A stretch of 64,000 nucleotides of DNA from JACPNO01 sp963825405. GTDB taxonomy: Bacteria; Acidobacteriota; Terriglobia; Bryobacterales; Bryobacteraceae. The DNA lies in assembly GCA_963825405.1 (NCBI GenBank), contig CAWGTB010000002.1, positions 62,001-126,000 on the forward strand, in the 5' to 3' direction. Each line of letters begins with the position of its first letter. Within the stretch, counting starts at the first letter, position 1. Below are positions 17,439 to 26,969 of this stretch, one piece after another. The notes under the pieces are model-generated. The model did no database searches. It saw only the letters and a list, made by a program, of their open reading frames with translations, and was not told the origin of the DNA. Made by a program: the position numbers and the translations under genes.

Positions 17439-18513
17439 ATGCCGTCGTTTAACGTCAAAACCCCGCAGCGCGATTATGTCGCGCACGTGGAGCGCGGCAT
17501 CCTGGAACGCGTGGCGGAGTTCGTGCCGAGCGCGCTCCGGACGCATCTTCGTGCTGGCCACTGAAGATGTCTGGAAGCTGCACGGACACAAGCTCACGCG
17601 CGGTCTTGGCGGCGCGGCGCACGAGGTCCTGATTCTCCCGGGCGGCGAAGAACGCAAGCGGCTGAATCAGATCGAAAGCCTTGCCGAAGAGATGGTGGGC
17701 AAGAAAGCCGACCGCTCGAGCGTACTGATCGCCTTTGGCGGCGGCATCACCAACGACATGGGTGGATTTCTCGCCGCCATTTTCATGCGCGGCATTCCCG
17801 TGATCCAGATTCCGACCACGCTGCTGGCGCAGGTGGACGCCGCGATCGGCGGCAAGACCGGCGTCAACCTGGTGGCCGGCAAGAATTTGATTGGTAGTTT
17901 TCACCAGCCGTTGGCGGTGCTCATCGATCCGGGCGTGCTGGATTCGCTGCCGGATCGCGAATATCGCGCGGGCCTGTTTGAGGTAATCAAGTGCGGCGTG
18001 ATTCGCAGCGAGCCGCTATTTCGTTTGCTGGTGGACCGGCAAAGCGATGTGCTGGCCAAGCGGGCGGACGTCGTCGATCACCTCATCGCGGAATCGGTGC
18101 GCATCAAAGCGGAAGTGGTGTCCGCCGATGAGCGTGAGAATGGTGTGCGGCGCATTTTGAATTTCGGACACACCTTCGGCCACGCGCTCGAAGCGGAAAC
18201 TTCGTACGCGCGTTATCTTCACGGAGAGGCGGTGGGCTTCGGTATGCGCGCGGCGGTACATCTTGCCGAAGCGACAGGACGGATTGCCGCCGGCGAGAGT
18301 GCGCAGATTCGCGCTGCCATTGAAAAGTACGGGCCGATCCCAGCGGCGAACGGCATTTCCGCTGAGCGTCTGGCCGCGCGCCTGGGCAGCGACAAGAAAA
18401 CCATTCAGGGCAATGTGCACTTCGTGCTGCCGGAGCGCATTGGCGAAGTTACCGTGGTCTCGGGGATCGACGGCACGGCGGTGCTCGAAGCCATTCAGGC
18501 CGCGCTGGCATGA
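17439..18513 (+). CDS. aroB: 3-dehydroquinate synthase (one frameshift)
   Basis: NAD- and metal-dependent cyclase of the shikimate pathway. Repaired length about 357 residues. Motifs: LILPGGEERKRLNQIE, VLIAFGGGITNDMGGFLA, IPVIQIPTTLLAQVDAAIGG, KTGVNLVAGKNLIGSFHQP, GLFEVIKCGVI and the metal-binding LNFGHTFGHALE with HGEAVGFGM. A surplus C near 17536 breaks the frame; repaired it reads SALGRIFVLATEDVW. It overlaps menG by 4 bases. The ATG at 17439 is the only good start at the family position. Confidence 0.93.
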
Positions 18514-19241
18514 CTGGTACCACGCCGCGAGGACAAGCCAGCGAGCGTGAAGCATCCGCCTGGGTGCGCTCCATGTTCGGGCGCATCGCACCACGCTACG
18601 ATCTGGCAAATCACCTGCTCTCCTTCAATCTGGATCGTCACTGGCGCGCCGTAACTGTGAGCCGCGTTCGGGAAATTTTGAAGCGGCCCGGAACGCGCGT
18701 GCTGGATGTGTGCTGCGGCACCGGCGATTTACTGGCGGCGCTGTCCGGCGAAGCGGCAGGGCAGGTGTTCGGCAGCGATTTCTGCCATCCGATGCTGACC
18801 GCAGCGCATGCCAAACTGGCAAAGCGCGCGATGCCGTCGCGGCTGTTCGAAGCCGATGCGCTGCAGTTGCCGCTGGCTGCGGAATCGCTCGATCTCATCA
18901 CGGTCGCTTTTGGATTCCGCAATCTCGCCAATTACGAGCAGGGCCTCGCCGAAATGCACCGCGTGCTCAAGCCGGAAGGCATAGCGGCCATTTTGGAATT
19001 TTCCCAGCCGCGCAACCCTGTGTTCGCCACTCTTTACGGATTCTACTCGCGGCGCGTGCTGCCGGCGATCGGCGGCGCGCTATCCGGCTCCAGGGACGCG
19101 TACGAATACCTGCCGGAGTCAATCCGGAAATTCCCCACGGCGGAGCAAATGGCGCAGCGCATGCAAGCTGCGGGATTTCGGTCGGTCGAATTTCTGCGCA
19201 TGACCGCGGGCACCGTCGCGCTGCATGTCGGAGTGAAGTAG
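18510..19241 (+). CDS. menG: Demethylmenaquinone methyltransferase (MenG/UbiE family)
   Basis: SAM-dependent C-methyltransferase of the last menaquinone step. It has 243 residues, intact. Motifs: SMFGRIAPRYDLANHLLS, VLDVCCGTGDLLAAL (SAM motif I), LFEADALQLPLAAESLDLI, TVAFGFRNLANYEQGL, MHRVLKPEGIAAILEFSQP and FPTAEQMAQRMQAAGF. Menaquinone rather than ubiquinone is assumed from the likely phylum. Coupled to aroB by overlap, it ties the shikimate route to quinone supply. Confidence 0.92.
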   Translation: MTGTTPRGQASEREASAWVRSMFGRIAPRYDLANHLLSFNLDRHWRAVTVSRVREILKRPGTRVLDVCCGTGDLLAALSGEAAGQVFGSDFCHPMLTAAHAKLAKRAMPSRLFEADALQLPLAAESLDLITVAFGFRNLANYEQGLAEMHRVLKPEGIAAILEFSQPRNPVFATLYGFYSRRVLPAIGGALSGSRDAYEYLPESIRKFPTAEQMAQRMQAAGFRSVEFLRMTAGTVALHVGVK

Positions 19242-19244
19242 CGC

Positions 19245-19541
19245 CTAGCGTTCCAGCGCCTGCTCAATTGCCTGCTCCAGTTCCGGCTTCCCCAGCGCTG
19301 TGCTCACAAAAAGCTCCTGCCGCGCGCCGGCGCTCAGCGCGATCGCTTTCCAGCCATTCTGTGTAGGCACGGTTACGCGCACGCGAATTTTACCTTTGGC
19401 ATCACGCACCGGCCGTATCACACCGGGAATCACGGAACGGATTTCCGGATTGGCGTTGAGCAACCGCTCCAGCACGGCGCGCAGTCCGTCGATGATGCTG
19501 TGCTCAATCTTCAGCCGGTTCTGCGAAGTGCGCAAACGCAT
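19245..19541 (-). CDS. DUF2103-like small protein
   Basis: A 98-residue protein. The stretch KIEHSIIDGLRAVLERLL followed by SVIPGVIRPVRDAKGKIRV and QNGWKAIALSAGARQELFV resembles the DUF2103 family of small, possibly metal- or nucleic-acid-binding proteins, but I am not certain. It starts 3 bases after the repaired pcm stop on the same strand, so the two are probably co-transcribed. Function unknown. It converges on menG with a 3-base gap. Confidence 0.6.
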   Translation of the reverse strand: MRLRTSQNRLKIEHSIIDGLRAVLERLLNANPEIRSVIPGVIRPVRDAKGKIRVRVTVPTQNGWKAIALSAGARQELFVSTALGKPELEQAIEQALER

Positions 19542-19544
19542 AAG

Positions 19545-20196
19545 TTAACTCTGCCATCCCTGCATGCCGCGCAGGGGAACGAAGCGGCACAGCGTGACTA
19601 CGCGCGATTCGATCGTCCCACTGCGCTTGGTCACGACGCGCAGTTCCTGATCCGCCATCGGGCCGACAGGAATCACGAGCGCGTCCGGGATCGCGCAGTT
19701 GTTCGAGGAGCGCAGGCGGAACATCCGGCGCGCCCGCGGCTACGGAAATGGCGTCGTAGGGCGCAAACTCCGGATACCCGAGTGAGCCATCGCCCGCGAT
19801 GACGACTATGTTCCCATTGCGTCCGGCGCGTTCGAGATTCTTGCGGGCCTGCGCCGCGAGTGCCGGGATCAGCTCTATCGCGAACACGCGCGTTGCGAGC
19901 GCACCCAGCAGTGCGGCCGAGTAGCCCGAGCCCGCGCCGACATCCAGCACGTTTTCGGTTCCACGCAGTTCAAGACATTCCGCCATGAGGGCCGTAATGT
20001 ATGGCTGCGAGATCGTCTGCCCGAAACCGATGGGCACCGGATCGTCACGGTAACTCAGCACGCGGCTCTCAATTGGAACGAACTCCTCGCGCGGAATTTC
20101 CAGCGCCGCTTGCAGCACGCGCTCATCGCTTATGCCGCGCGCGCGTAGTTGGCGCTCCACCATTTGCCGGCGTTCCGCTGGCCAGTCCGGGATCAT
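19545..20196 (-). CDS. pcm: Protein-L-isoaspartate O-methyltransferase (one frameshift)
   Basis: Repairs isoaspartyl residues in aged proteins by SAM-dependent methylation. Repaired length about 216 residues. It starts MIPDWPAERRQMVERQL. Motifs: IPREEFVPIES, PIGFGQTISQPYITALMAE, NVLDVGAGSGYSAALLGAL, IAGDGSLGYPEFAPYDAISV and the PALLEQL helix. A surplus C near 19692 breaks the tail; repaired it reads LRDPDALVIPVG and ends GMQGWQS. It is divergent from the dehydrogenase gene by only 28 bases, and the DUF2103-like gene follows after 3 bases. Confidence 0.9.
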
Positions 20197-20224
20197 AATC
20201 GCGCCCGCCCGTATAATAACGAGA

Positions 20225-21233
20225 ATGGCACATCGAATCACGCTCATTCCCGGCGACGGCATCGGACCCGAAGTGGCCGAAGCCACCGTGCGCGCCGTTG
20301 AGGCCACCGGAGTCGCTGTGGAATGGGAGCGCGTCGAAGCCCATGCCCAGGCGCGGGCGGAGGCCGGACAACTGCTGCCGGAGCTGGTCTTGCAGTCTCT
20401 GGCGCGGACGCACGTGGGCTTGAAAGGACCGATCGGCACGCCCGTGGGCGGCGGCCATCAAAGCGTGAATGTCGCGCTGCGGAAAAAGCTGGATCTCTAC
20501 GTCAATTTCCGGCCGGTGCGCATGCTGAAGGGTCTGAAGTCCCGCTTCCAGGATCTTCCGATTGACCTGGCGATATTCCGCGAGAACACGGAGGATTTGT
20601 ATTCCGGCATCGAGCACGAAGTGGTGACGGACGTAGTCGAAAGCCTCAAAGTGATTACGCGCACGGCGTCGGCACGCATCGCCCGCGCCACGTTCGAGTA
20701 TGCGCGCCGGGAAGGAGCGCAAAAGAGTGACGGCGGTGCACAAGGCCAACATCATGAAGATGAGCGATGGCCTTTTTCTGCGCTGCTGCCGTGAAATCGC
20801 CGCCGAATTCCCCGAGATCGGCTATGACGAATTGATTGTAGACAATGCCTGCATGCAACTGGTGATGCAGCCGGAAACATTCGATGTGCTGCTGCTGCCG
20901 AATCTCTACGGAGATATTGTCTCCGACCTGGCGGCGGGGCTGGTGGGTGGTTTGGGAATCGTGCCCGGCGCCAATCTCGGCGTCACCGATGCCGTCTTCG
21001 AAGCGGTTCATGGCACGGCGCCCGATTTGGCCGGCAAAGGCAAAGCGAATCCCACGGCGCTGATGCAATCCGCCGCGCTGATGCTCAACCACATCGGCGA
21101 ACGGGAGGCCTCGCGACGGTTGCAGAAGGCCGTCGAGAAAGTTTACGCCGATGGCAAACATCTCACCGGCGATACCGGCGGCTCGGCATCGACCAGCGAT
21201 TTCACCAGCGCGGTGATCGCGAACATGCAGTAG
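20225..21233 (+). CDS. NAD-type isocitrate/isopropylmalate dehydrogenase family, probable isocitrate dehydrogenase (one frameshift)
   Basis: Beta-decarboxylating dehydrogenase, repaired length 335 residues. Seen: ITLIPGDGIGPEVAEATVRA, GLKGPIGTPVGGGHQSVNVA, LRKKLDLYVNFRPVRML, IFRENTEDLYSGIEHEV, TAVHKANIMKMSDGLFL, LPNLYGDIVSDLAAGLVGGLG and EAVHGTAPDLAGKG. The ENTEDLYSGIEH form and the short length favour NAD-dependent isocitrate dehydrogenase over LeuB. A surplus C near 20707 breaks it; repaired it reads YARGKERKRVTAV. It ends directly against the convergent murJ stop. Homoisocitrate or isopropylmalate specificity is not excluded. Confidence 0.85.
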
Positions 21234-22543
21234 CTACGCGGTCCAGCGGCGCCGGCCGGTTTGCATCCACCCGAACAGCAGCGCGAACCCCGCAAACAGT
21301 CCCACCGAAGCGCCCAACGCCGATCAGCCGCGGCGTGTGCGCGGGGACCAGAAGCACGAACGCGATGTTCAGCGCGACCGGCACCAATGCCGCTCGCACG
21401 GGCAGCCAGGGCCGGTCCAACGCAAACAGCGATCTGCGCCGTCAGCTCTAAAAGGCTCCAACCAATCAGCGTGGGCGCAAGCCCCAGAAAAACGTCCGCC
21501 ACCAGCCGCGTGGAATGCGGCGTGAAACTGCCGCGCTCGAACAGCAGAGCGATCAGCGGCTCTCGCAGCGCGATCCCCACGAGGCACGCCGCTATTGCGG
21601 CTGTAGCGATGAAGCCGGCCGTCTTGTCGATCAGATCGACAGCTTCGCGAACCTGCGACCGGCTACGGAGACGCGCGATCTCCGGCAGCAGCGAATTGGA
21701 AATCGGACTAATCAAGTACGCCAGCGGCACGTTGATGCAGCGCATGCAGTAATCGAGCGCAGCCGCCATGCCAGGCCCGATGTGAGTGGCATAGGCGCGG
21801 GTCACCAGCAGGTTGGAGGCAAGCAGCCCGCCGTATAACAGGAAGGCAGCAGGCTTGGCGACCAACTCCCGCCAATCCGCGTCGCACCGGGCCGGCTCTT
21901 CCGTCGCGCGGCCGACGGCGATATACACGATCGCCAATTGCGCCCATGCGCCCAGCGCATAGCCGATCGCGAAGCCGTACACACCCAGCCAACTCCACAG
22001 CAGCAGCGCGCCGGCAATCGTGAAAACGTTCAGTATGGCTTGATGAAACGATGCTGGAGCGAATCGCCGCTCCGTGAAAAGCAGTGCGGCGTAAAGCGCG
22101 CCGGCACCCGCCGCCGTGGAAGAGAGCGCAACGATCCGCAAGATTACGACGGAGGTTGCCGCCGGCCCTGCTGCTAACCCGGGCGCGAGCGCGCGAATTA
22201 ACCACGGCGCCAGCACTGCTACGGTCAGCGTCAGCAGCGAGAACACAGGAATAAAAAGACGCTTCAACTGTTGGAATAATGCGGTCCGTGCGGCACCCGA
22301 GCGGGCGGCAAGCATGGGCACGAAGGCGAATATGACGGTGTTGATCAGAACTGGATTGACGGCGTCGACAAACCCCATCGGCACGGCGAGAGAGTCCGCA
22401 TCGGAGCGTGTGCCTAAAAGATACGCCGTCGCAGCAACGCGGAAGAAGCCGAGAAGATTACCGGCCAGCAGACCGGCGGTGATGGTGAGGCCGCCGCGGA
22501 CCAGCGGATTCTCCACTGCCCGCCCGAGCACGTCCCCAGCCAT
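21234..22543 (-). CDS. murJ: Lipid II flippase MurJ (two frameshifts)
   Basis: Multi-span MOP-superfamily protein that flips lipid II in peptidoglycan synthesis. Repaired length about 435 residues, somewhat short for the family. Seen: TITAGLLAGNLLGFFRVAAT, LVTRAYATHIGPGMAAALDY, LPLAYLISPISNSLLPEIARL-like helix 7 region, and LLFERGSFTPHSTRLVADVF, typical of MurJ. Breaks near 21460 and 21321 are each one extra C (CG to CCG); repaired text reads LTRRSLFALDRPWLPV, the family's motif after the eleventh helix, and LIALGASVGLFAG. The stop is adjacent to that of the convergent dehydrogenase. Confidence 0.88.
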
Positions 22544-22591
22544 GGCAGCAAGCTTGGGACGAGTGGGGCGAGCGGTGGTCAGGTCACGTCC

Positions 22592-23104
22592 TTACGCGGC
22601 CGCAGCCTTGGCTGCCGCGAGCGCTGTATCGTAGTTCGGATGGTCCGCAACTTCCTTCACGTATTCCACGTGACGGATGACGTTGGATTTATCAAGAACA
22701 AAAATCGCGCGGCTCTCAATGCGCAAATCTTTAATCAGGGTTCCATAGCTCGAGCCGAAAGAGCCATCGCGATGATCGGAAAGCATTTTGATTTTGTCCA
22801 CGCCAAACGCGCCGCACCACCGTTTCTGCGCGAACGGAAGATCCATGCTGATGCTGATGATGCTCACCCCGGGAAGCTTGGCGGCCTCCTCGTTAAAGCG
22901 CTTGGTCTGAGCATCGCATACCGGCGTATCGAGCGATGGCACTACGCTGATGATGCGCACCTGGCCGGCGGTATCGGCCAGCGTAACGTCCTTCAAACTG
23001 TTGTCGACGAGCTTGAAATCCGGCGCCTTTTCGCCTGCCGCCAGCGCGGGGCCGATCAGCGTCAGCGGGTTGCCCCGCATCGTCGTAGCTCCTGGTCTTT
23101 CCAT
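22592..23104 (-). CDS. tpx: Thiol peroxidase Tpx, atypical 2-Cys peroxiredoxin
   Basis: Reduces hydroperoxides using thioredoxin. It has 170 residues, intact. Motifs: APDFKLVDNSLKDVTLAD, SVVPSLDTPVCDAQTKRFN with the peroxidatic Cys, and PFAQKRWCGAFGVDKI with the resolving Cys, followed by SDHRDGSFGSSYG. The ATG at 23104 is preceded by GGAGGAAAA, a strong ribosome-binding site, so I reject the longer upstream frame to 23200. Next to it on the same strand lies the thioredoxin-domain DUF255 gene, separated by about 30 bases. Confidence 0.92.
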   Translation of the reverse strand: MERPGATTMRGNPLTLIGPALAAGEKAPDFKLVDNSLKDVTLADTAGQVRIISVVPSLDTPVCDAQTKRFNEEAAKLPGVSIISISMDLPFAQKRWCGAFGVDKIKMLSDHRDGSFGSSYGTLIKDLRIESRAIFVLDKSNVIRHVEYVKEVADHPNYDTALAAAKAAAA

Positions 23105-23133
23105 TTTTCCTCCTGAATTTTGTTGGTAACTCG

Positions 23134-25343
23134 CTATTGTAGCAACTCGGCGAACTTGGCCGCGTCCGCAGTGGGAAGTTTGCAGGTGTAATTTTCGCAA
23201 ACGTAGGCGCTGGCTTTGCCGTGCAGCCGCGTCATGGTTTCGACCACTGGCAAATAGCCCGCCAGCGTCTTGCGCGAAGCGTCATCGGCCACCAGCATCA
23301 CGATTTTTTCCGGCACGAATCTGCCGTGGAGAACGCGCAGCAGCTCTTGCGTATCGGCTCCAGAGACATCGCCCACCAAAATAATTTGCTTGGGCTTGGA
23401 CAAGCTGAACTGGTACGCCACCATAAGTTGCGGAACGCCCACCTGCCCGTTTTGGAGTCGCGATGCCAATGCCGTGAAGGCTTTGTTGGCAATCTCGCGC
23501 AAATCCTGACGGTCGGTCATCTGCGCCAGGCGCAGCAGATTCATCACCGCAACCGAGTTACCGGAAGGCTCGGCGCCGTCGTAGTCCTCCTTCATGCGCA
23601 TCACCAGCGCGGCGTCTCCCGCCGTGGAGCTGAAGAATGCACCGTTGCTGCTATCCAGAAACAAGGCGATTTGTTTTTCCGTCAGCTTCAACGCCGCGTC
23701 CAGATGCCGCACATCGAATTGCGTCTCGTACAGATCCAGCAAGCCCTGCGTGAAGAAGGCGTAATCGTCCAGGAAGCCCGGAATTGCTGCCTCCTGCTGG
23801 CGATAGCGCCGCAGCAGAATGCCGGTCTTGGCGTCCACCATGCGATTGAGAATGAAATCCGCAGCGCGCTTTGCAGCGGCTGAATAGCGCGGCTCGGCGA
23901 GAATCGCGCCGCCTTTGGCGAATGCCGAGATCATGAGCCCGTTCCATGCGGTGAGAACTTTGTCGTCCAGATGCGGACGCACTCGCTTGGAGCGTTCCGC
24001 CAGCAGCTTTGCCGACGCGTCTTCCAGCGCGCGGCGGATTTCCTCGACCGGTTTGCCAAAGTGTTGCGCCGTTTCCTCCAGCGTGTGCGCTTCGAACAGA
24101 ATGTTCTTGCCGGTGAATTCCTGGTGCGGATCCTCGGCTACGTTGCCGTGCTCCTCAACGCCATAGTGGTAGCCGAACCACGCCGCAGCCGGCTTGCCGG
24201 CAATTTTTTCGATCTCGGCCTGCGTCCAGATGTAGAATGCGCCTTCGCCTTTTTCCTCGGGATGGGCGGGATCGATGACGCTATCGGCGTCCTCGGCCGA
24301 GTAGAAGCCGCCGTCTTTGTCGGTCATGTCGCGCAAGCACGTAATCCAAAATGCGGCGGGCGACGCCGGCGTAAAACGCGTCATGCGTGATTTGAAACGC
24401 TTCCAGATAAGAGATGGCGAGCTGCGCCTGGTCGTAGAGCATCTTCTCGAAGTGCGGCACGAACCAGCGCGCGTCGACGGAGTAGCGATGGAAGCCGCCG
24501 CCCAAGCTGATCGTTCATGCCGCCTTGCGCCATGGCTCTGCAGCGTGGCCAGCACCATCTCCAGCGCTTCCTTGTTGCCGGTGCGCGCGTAGTAGCGCAG
24601 CAGAAAATTGTGAGCTACAGGGCGCGGAAATTTGGGCGCATCGCCAAATCCGCCGAGCTTCGAATCGAAGCTGCGGCGAAACACGGAGAACCCGCTATCG
24701 AGCGCCGCAGCTCCCGGCAAGCCAGCCGGCTACGGGCGCCACTTCGGTCTGCTTGCGCAGTTGCTCCAGCACCGCTTGGCTGGAATCGACGATCTTCTGC
24801 CGATCCGCGCGCCACGCCTCCGCAATGCGCTCCAGCATGATCGGAAACCCGGCGCGCCCGTAGCGGTTCTCCGGCGGGAAATAGGTCCCGCCCACGAACG
24901 GTTTCAAATCCGGCGTCAGCCACACCGACATCGGCCAGCCGCCGCTGCCGGTGCTGGCCTGCACGTAGGTCATGTAGATGCGGTCCACGTCGGGGCGCTC
25001 TTCGCGATCCACCTTGATGGACACGAAGTACTTGTTCATGATCGCTGCGAGTCTGCTCGTTCTCGAACGATTCGCGCTCCATCACGTGGCACCAGTGGCA
25101 GGTGGAATAGCCGATCGAAAGAAAAATCGGCTTGTCTTCTTTGCGCGATTTCTCGAAGGCTTCCGGTCCCCAGGCGTACCAATCCACCGGATTGTGGGCG
25201 TGCTGCTGCAGGTAAGGGCTCTTCTCGTGGATCAGTCGGTTCGTGTGCATGGGCTTTACGTTTCCTTTGGGCGGCGCTTGAGCGGCGCCGGCGACGGAGA
25301 GGAGCAACAGAATGCCGGCGAGAATCGACAGGGCGCGGAGCAA
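23134..25343 (-). CDS. Thioredoxin-domain DUF255 / YyaL-like protein, exported (several frameshifts)
   Basis: Repaired length about 735 residues. Signal peptide LSILAGILLLLSVAGAAQA. A thioredoxin-like N-terminal domain follows with LIHEKSPYLQQHAHNPVDW, GYSTCHWCHVMERESFENE (CxxC) and GSGGWPMSVWLTPDLKPF; then an alpha/alpha-barrel region with GFGDAPKFPRP, GGGFHRYSVDARWFVPHFE and AWNGLMISAFAKGG. Breaks near 25045, 24725, 24530, 24510 and 24345 are all +1. The family, related to SPATA20, has no firmly assigned reaction. The context with msrPQ and tpx suggests a redox or repair role outside the cytoplasm. Confidence 0.82.
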
Positions 25344-25357
25344 CGCCCTATTTTAGT

Positions 25358-25978
25358 TCAACGGGAGAGAGAACTGACGGGAGTCGCCATGATCGCGGCC
25401 TTGGGGGGGCGCCGCAGCGCGACGACCGCGCGGTAAGCCAAAAGAATAGCCACCAATGCTCCATAGAAAACCGGCTTGCGAATATCCGATTTCACCAGCC
25501 AGTAGTAATGCACCACCGCCGCGCAAGCGCTGAAGTATATCAGCCGATGCAGCATCTGCCAGCGCTTGCCTCCTAGCCGTCGAATCCAGCCGGCGGTCGA
25601 GGTGATCGCCAGCGGCAACATCGTGATGAACGCCGCGAATCCAGCGGTGATGAACGGGCGTTTGCCAATGTCCTTGACGATCTCGCCCCAGGCGAAGAAC
25701 TTGTCCAGCCACAGGTAAGTCGTCAGGTGCAGGCATCCGTAGAAGAACGCGAACAGTCCGATCATGCGGCGAACTTTGACCAGGTCAGGCCAGCGCAGCA
25801 GCTTGCGCAGCGGCGTGATGGCCAGCGTGATGACGATAAGGCGCAGCGTCCAGTCGCCGGTCCAGTGCGTGATGTACTCGATCGGATTCGCGCTTAAATC
25901 CTGCTGATACGCTTTCCAACCAAGCAGCGCGAACGGAACCAGGCACAGCGCAAAGACTGTGATTTTCAACCACCGCAT
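25358..25978 (-). CDS. msrQ: MsrQ, heme-binding membrane subunit of periplasmic methionine sulfoxide reductase
   Basis: It has 206 residues with about five or six transmembrane helices. Seen: ITHWTGDWTLRLIVITLAIT, LRKLLRWPDLVKVRRMIGLFA, YGCLHLTTYLWLD, GKRWQMLHRLIYFSACAAVVH. The family binds heme and flavin and passes quinol electrons to MsrP. It lies 1 base after msrP, as in most genomes. It ends 14 bases ahead of the DUF255 gene, giving a likely msrP-msrQ-DUF255 operon. Intact. Confidence 0.93.
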   Translation of the reverse strand: MRWLKITVFALCLVPFALLGWKAYQQDLSANPIEYITHWTGDWTLRLIVITLAITPLRKLLRWPDLVKVRRMIGLFAFFYGCLHLTTYLWLDKFFAWGEIVKDIGKRPFITAGFAAFITMLPLAITSTAGWIRRLGGKRWQMLHRLIYFSACAAVVHYYWLVKSDIRKPVFYGALVAILLAYRAVVALRRPPKAAIMATPVSSLSR

Positions 25979-25979
25979 G

Positions 25980-26909
25980 TCAATAGTTCTTGCGCAGATC
26001 CATGCCGGTGTAGAGTGAAGCTACTTGGTCCCCGTAGCCATTGAACGGCAGCGTTTTGCGCTTCAGAAATTCACCGAGGCGGCGCTCGGTTGCCTGGCTC
26101 CAGCGTGGATGATCCACCTCGGGATTCACGTTGGAATAGAAGCCGTATTCCATGCTATTGGCCAGGTTCCAGCAGGTCGGCGGCTGCTTTTCGACGAAAC
26201 GAATTTTGACAATCGACTTAATGCTCTTAAAACCGTACTTCCACGGGACCACTAAGCGAAGAGGCGCGCCATTCTGGTTGGGCAATACTTCACCGTACAA
26301 ACCTACACACATCAACGCCAGCGGATGCATTGCCTCGTCCATGCGCAGGCCTTCCACGTACGGCAGTGGAATACCCGCGTAGCGCGATTCCGGCATCTGT
26401 TTCAAATCATAGAGAGTCTGGAATGCCACGAACTTCGCCTTGGCCGTAGGCTCCACTTTTTGGATCAGCGCGTTCAGGGAAAAGCCGATCCACGGCACCA
26501 CAATCGACCACGCTTCAACACAGCGATGCCGGTAAATCCGTTCCTCCAGCGGCGCCAGTTTCATGATCGTGTCGATATCCATCACGCCGGGCTTATTCAC
26601 GGCGCCTTCGATCGAAACCGTCCAGGGAGACGGCTTGAGCGTATGCGCCAGGTTGGCCGGCTGGTCTTTGCTGGTGCCGAACTCGTAGTAGTTGTTGTAG
26701 CTGGCGACGTCTTTGAACGGCGTCATCTTTTCGCTGGTGCTGAGTGGACTCTTGACGACCCCCTCCAGCTTGGCGCCAGCCTGGGCGCGGGCGGCGAGAA
26801 ACGCAGCGCCCGCCAGGGGCAAACCCGCCAGGAACCGGCGGCGGTTGAGGTACGCATCCTTCGGCGTAACATCGGAGTAGCGGAGGTCGGGTGGGCGTTT
26901 GATCAGCAT
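25980..26909 (-). CDS. msrP: MsrP, molybdenum-cofactor catalytic subunit of methionine sulfoxide reductase
   Basis: Periplasmic molybdopterin enzyme that repairs oxidised methionines. It has 309 residues. The twin-arginine signal is NRRRFLAGLPLAGAAFLAA. Motifs: FKDVASYNNYYEFGTSKDQP, SIEGAVNKPGVMDIDTI, IYRHRCVEAWSIVVPWIGF with the Mo-ligand Cys, AMHPLALMCVGLYGEVLP and LVVPWKYGFKSIKSIVKI. It is followed after 1 base by msrQ. It is the only clear MoCo enzyme in the window, so cofactor genes must lie elsewhere. Confidence 0.94.
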   Translation of the reverse strand: MLIKRPPDLRYSDVTPKDAYLNRRRFLAGLPLAGAAFLAARAQAGAKLEGVVKSPLSTSEKMTPFKDVASYNNYYEFGTSKDQPANLAHTLKPSPWTVSIEGAVNKPGVMDIDTIMKLAPLEERIYRHRCVEAWSIVVPWIGFSLNALIQKVEPTAKAKFVAFQTLYDLKQMPESRYAGIPLPYVEGLRMDEAMHPLALMCVGLYGEVLPNQNGAPLRLVVPWKYGFKSIKSIVKIRFVEKQPPTCWNLANSMEYGFYSNVNPEVDHPRWSQATERRLGEFLKRKTLPFNGYGDQVASLYTGMDLRKNY

Positions 26910-26969
26910 ATTCTCACTCTTATAGACGTAAAGACGAGGGCCGCCGGATTTATTCCCGCCGCCCAGTCT

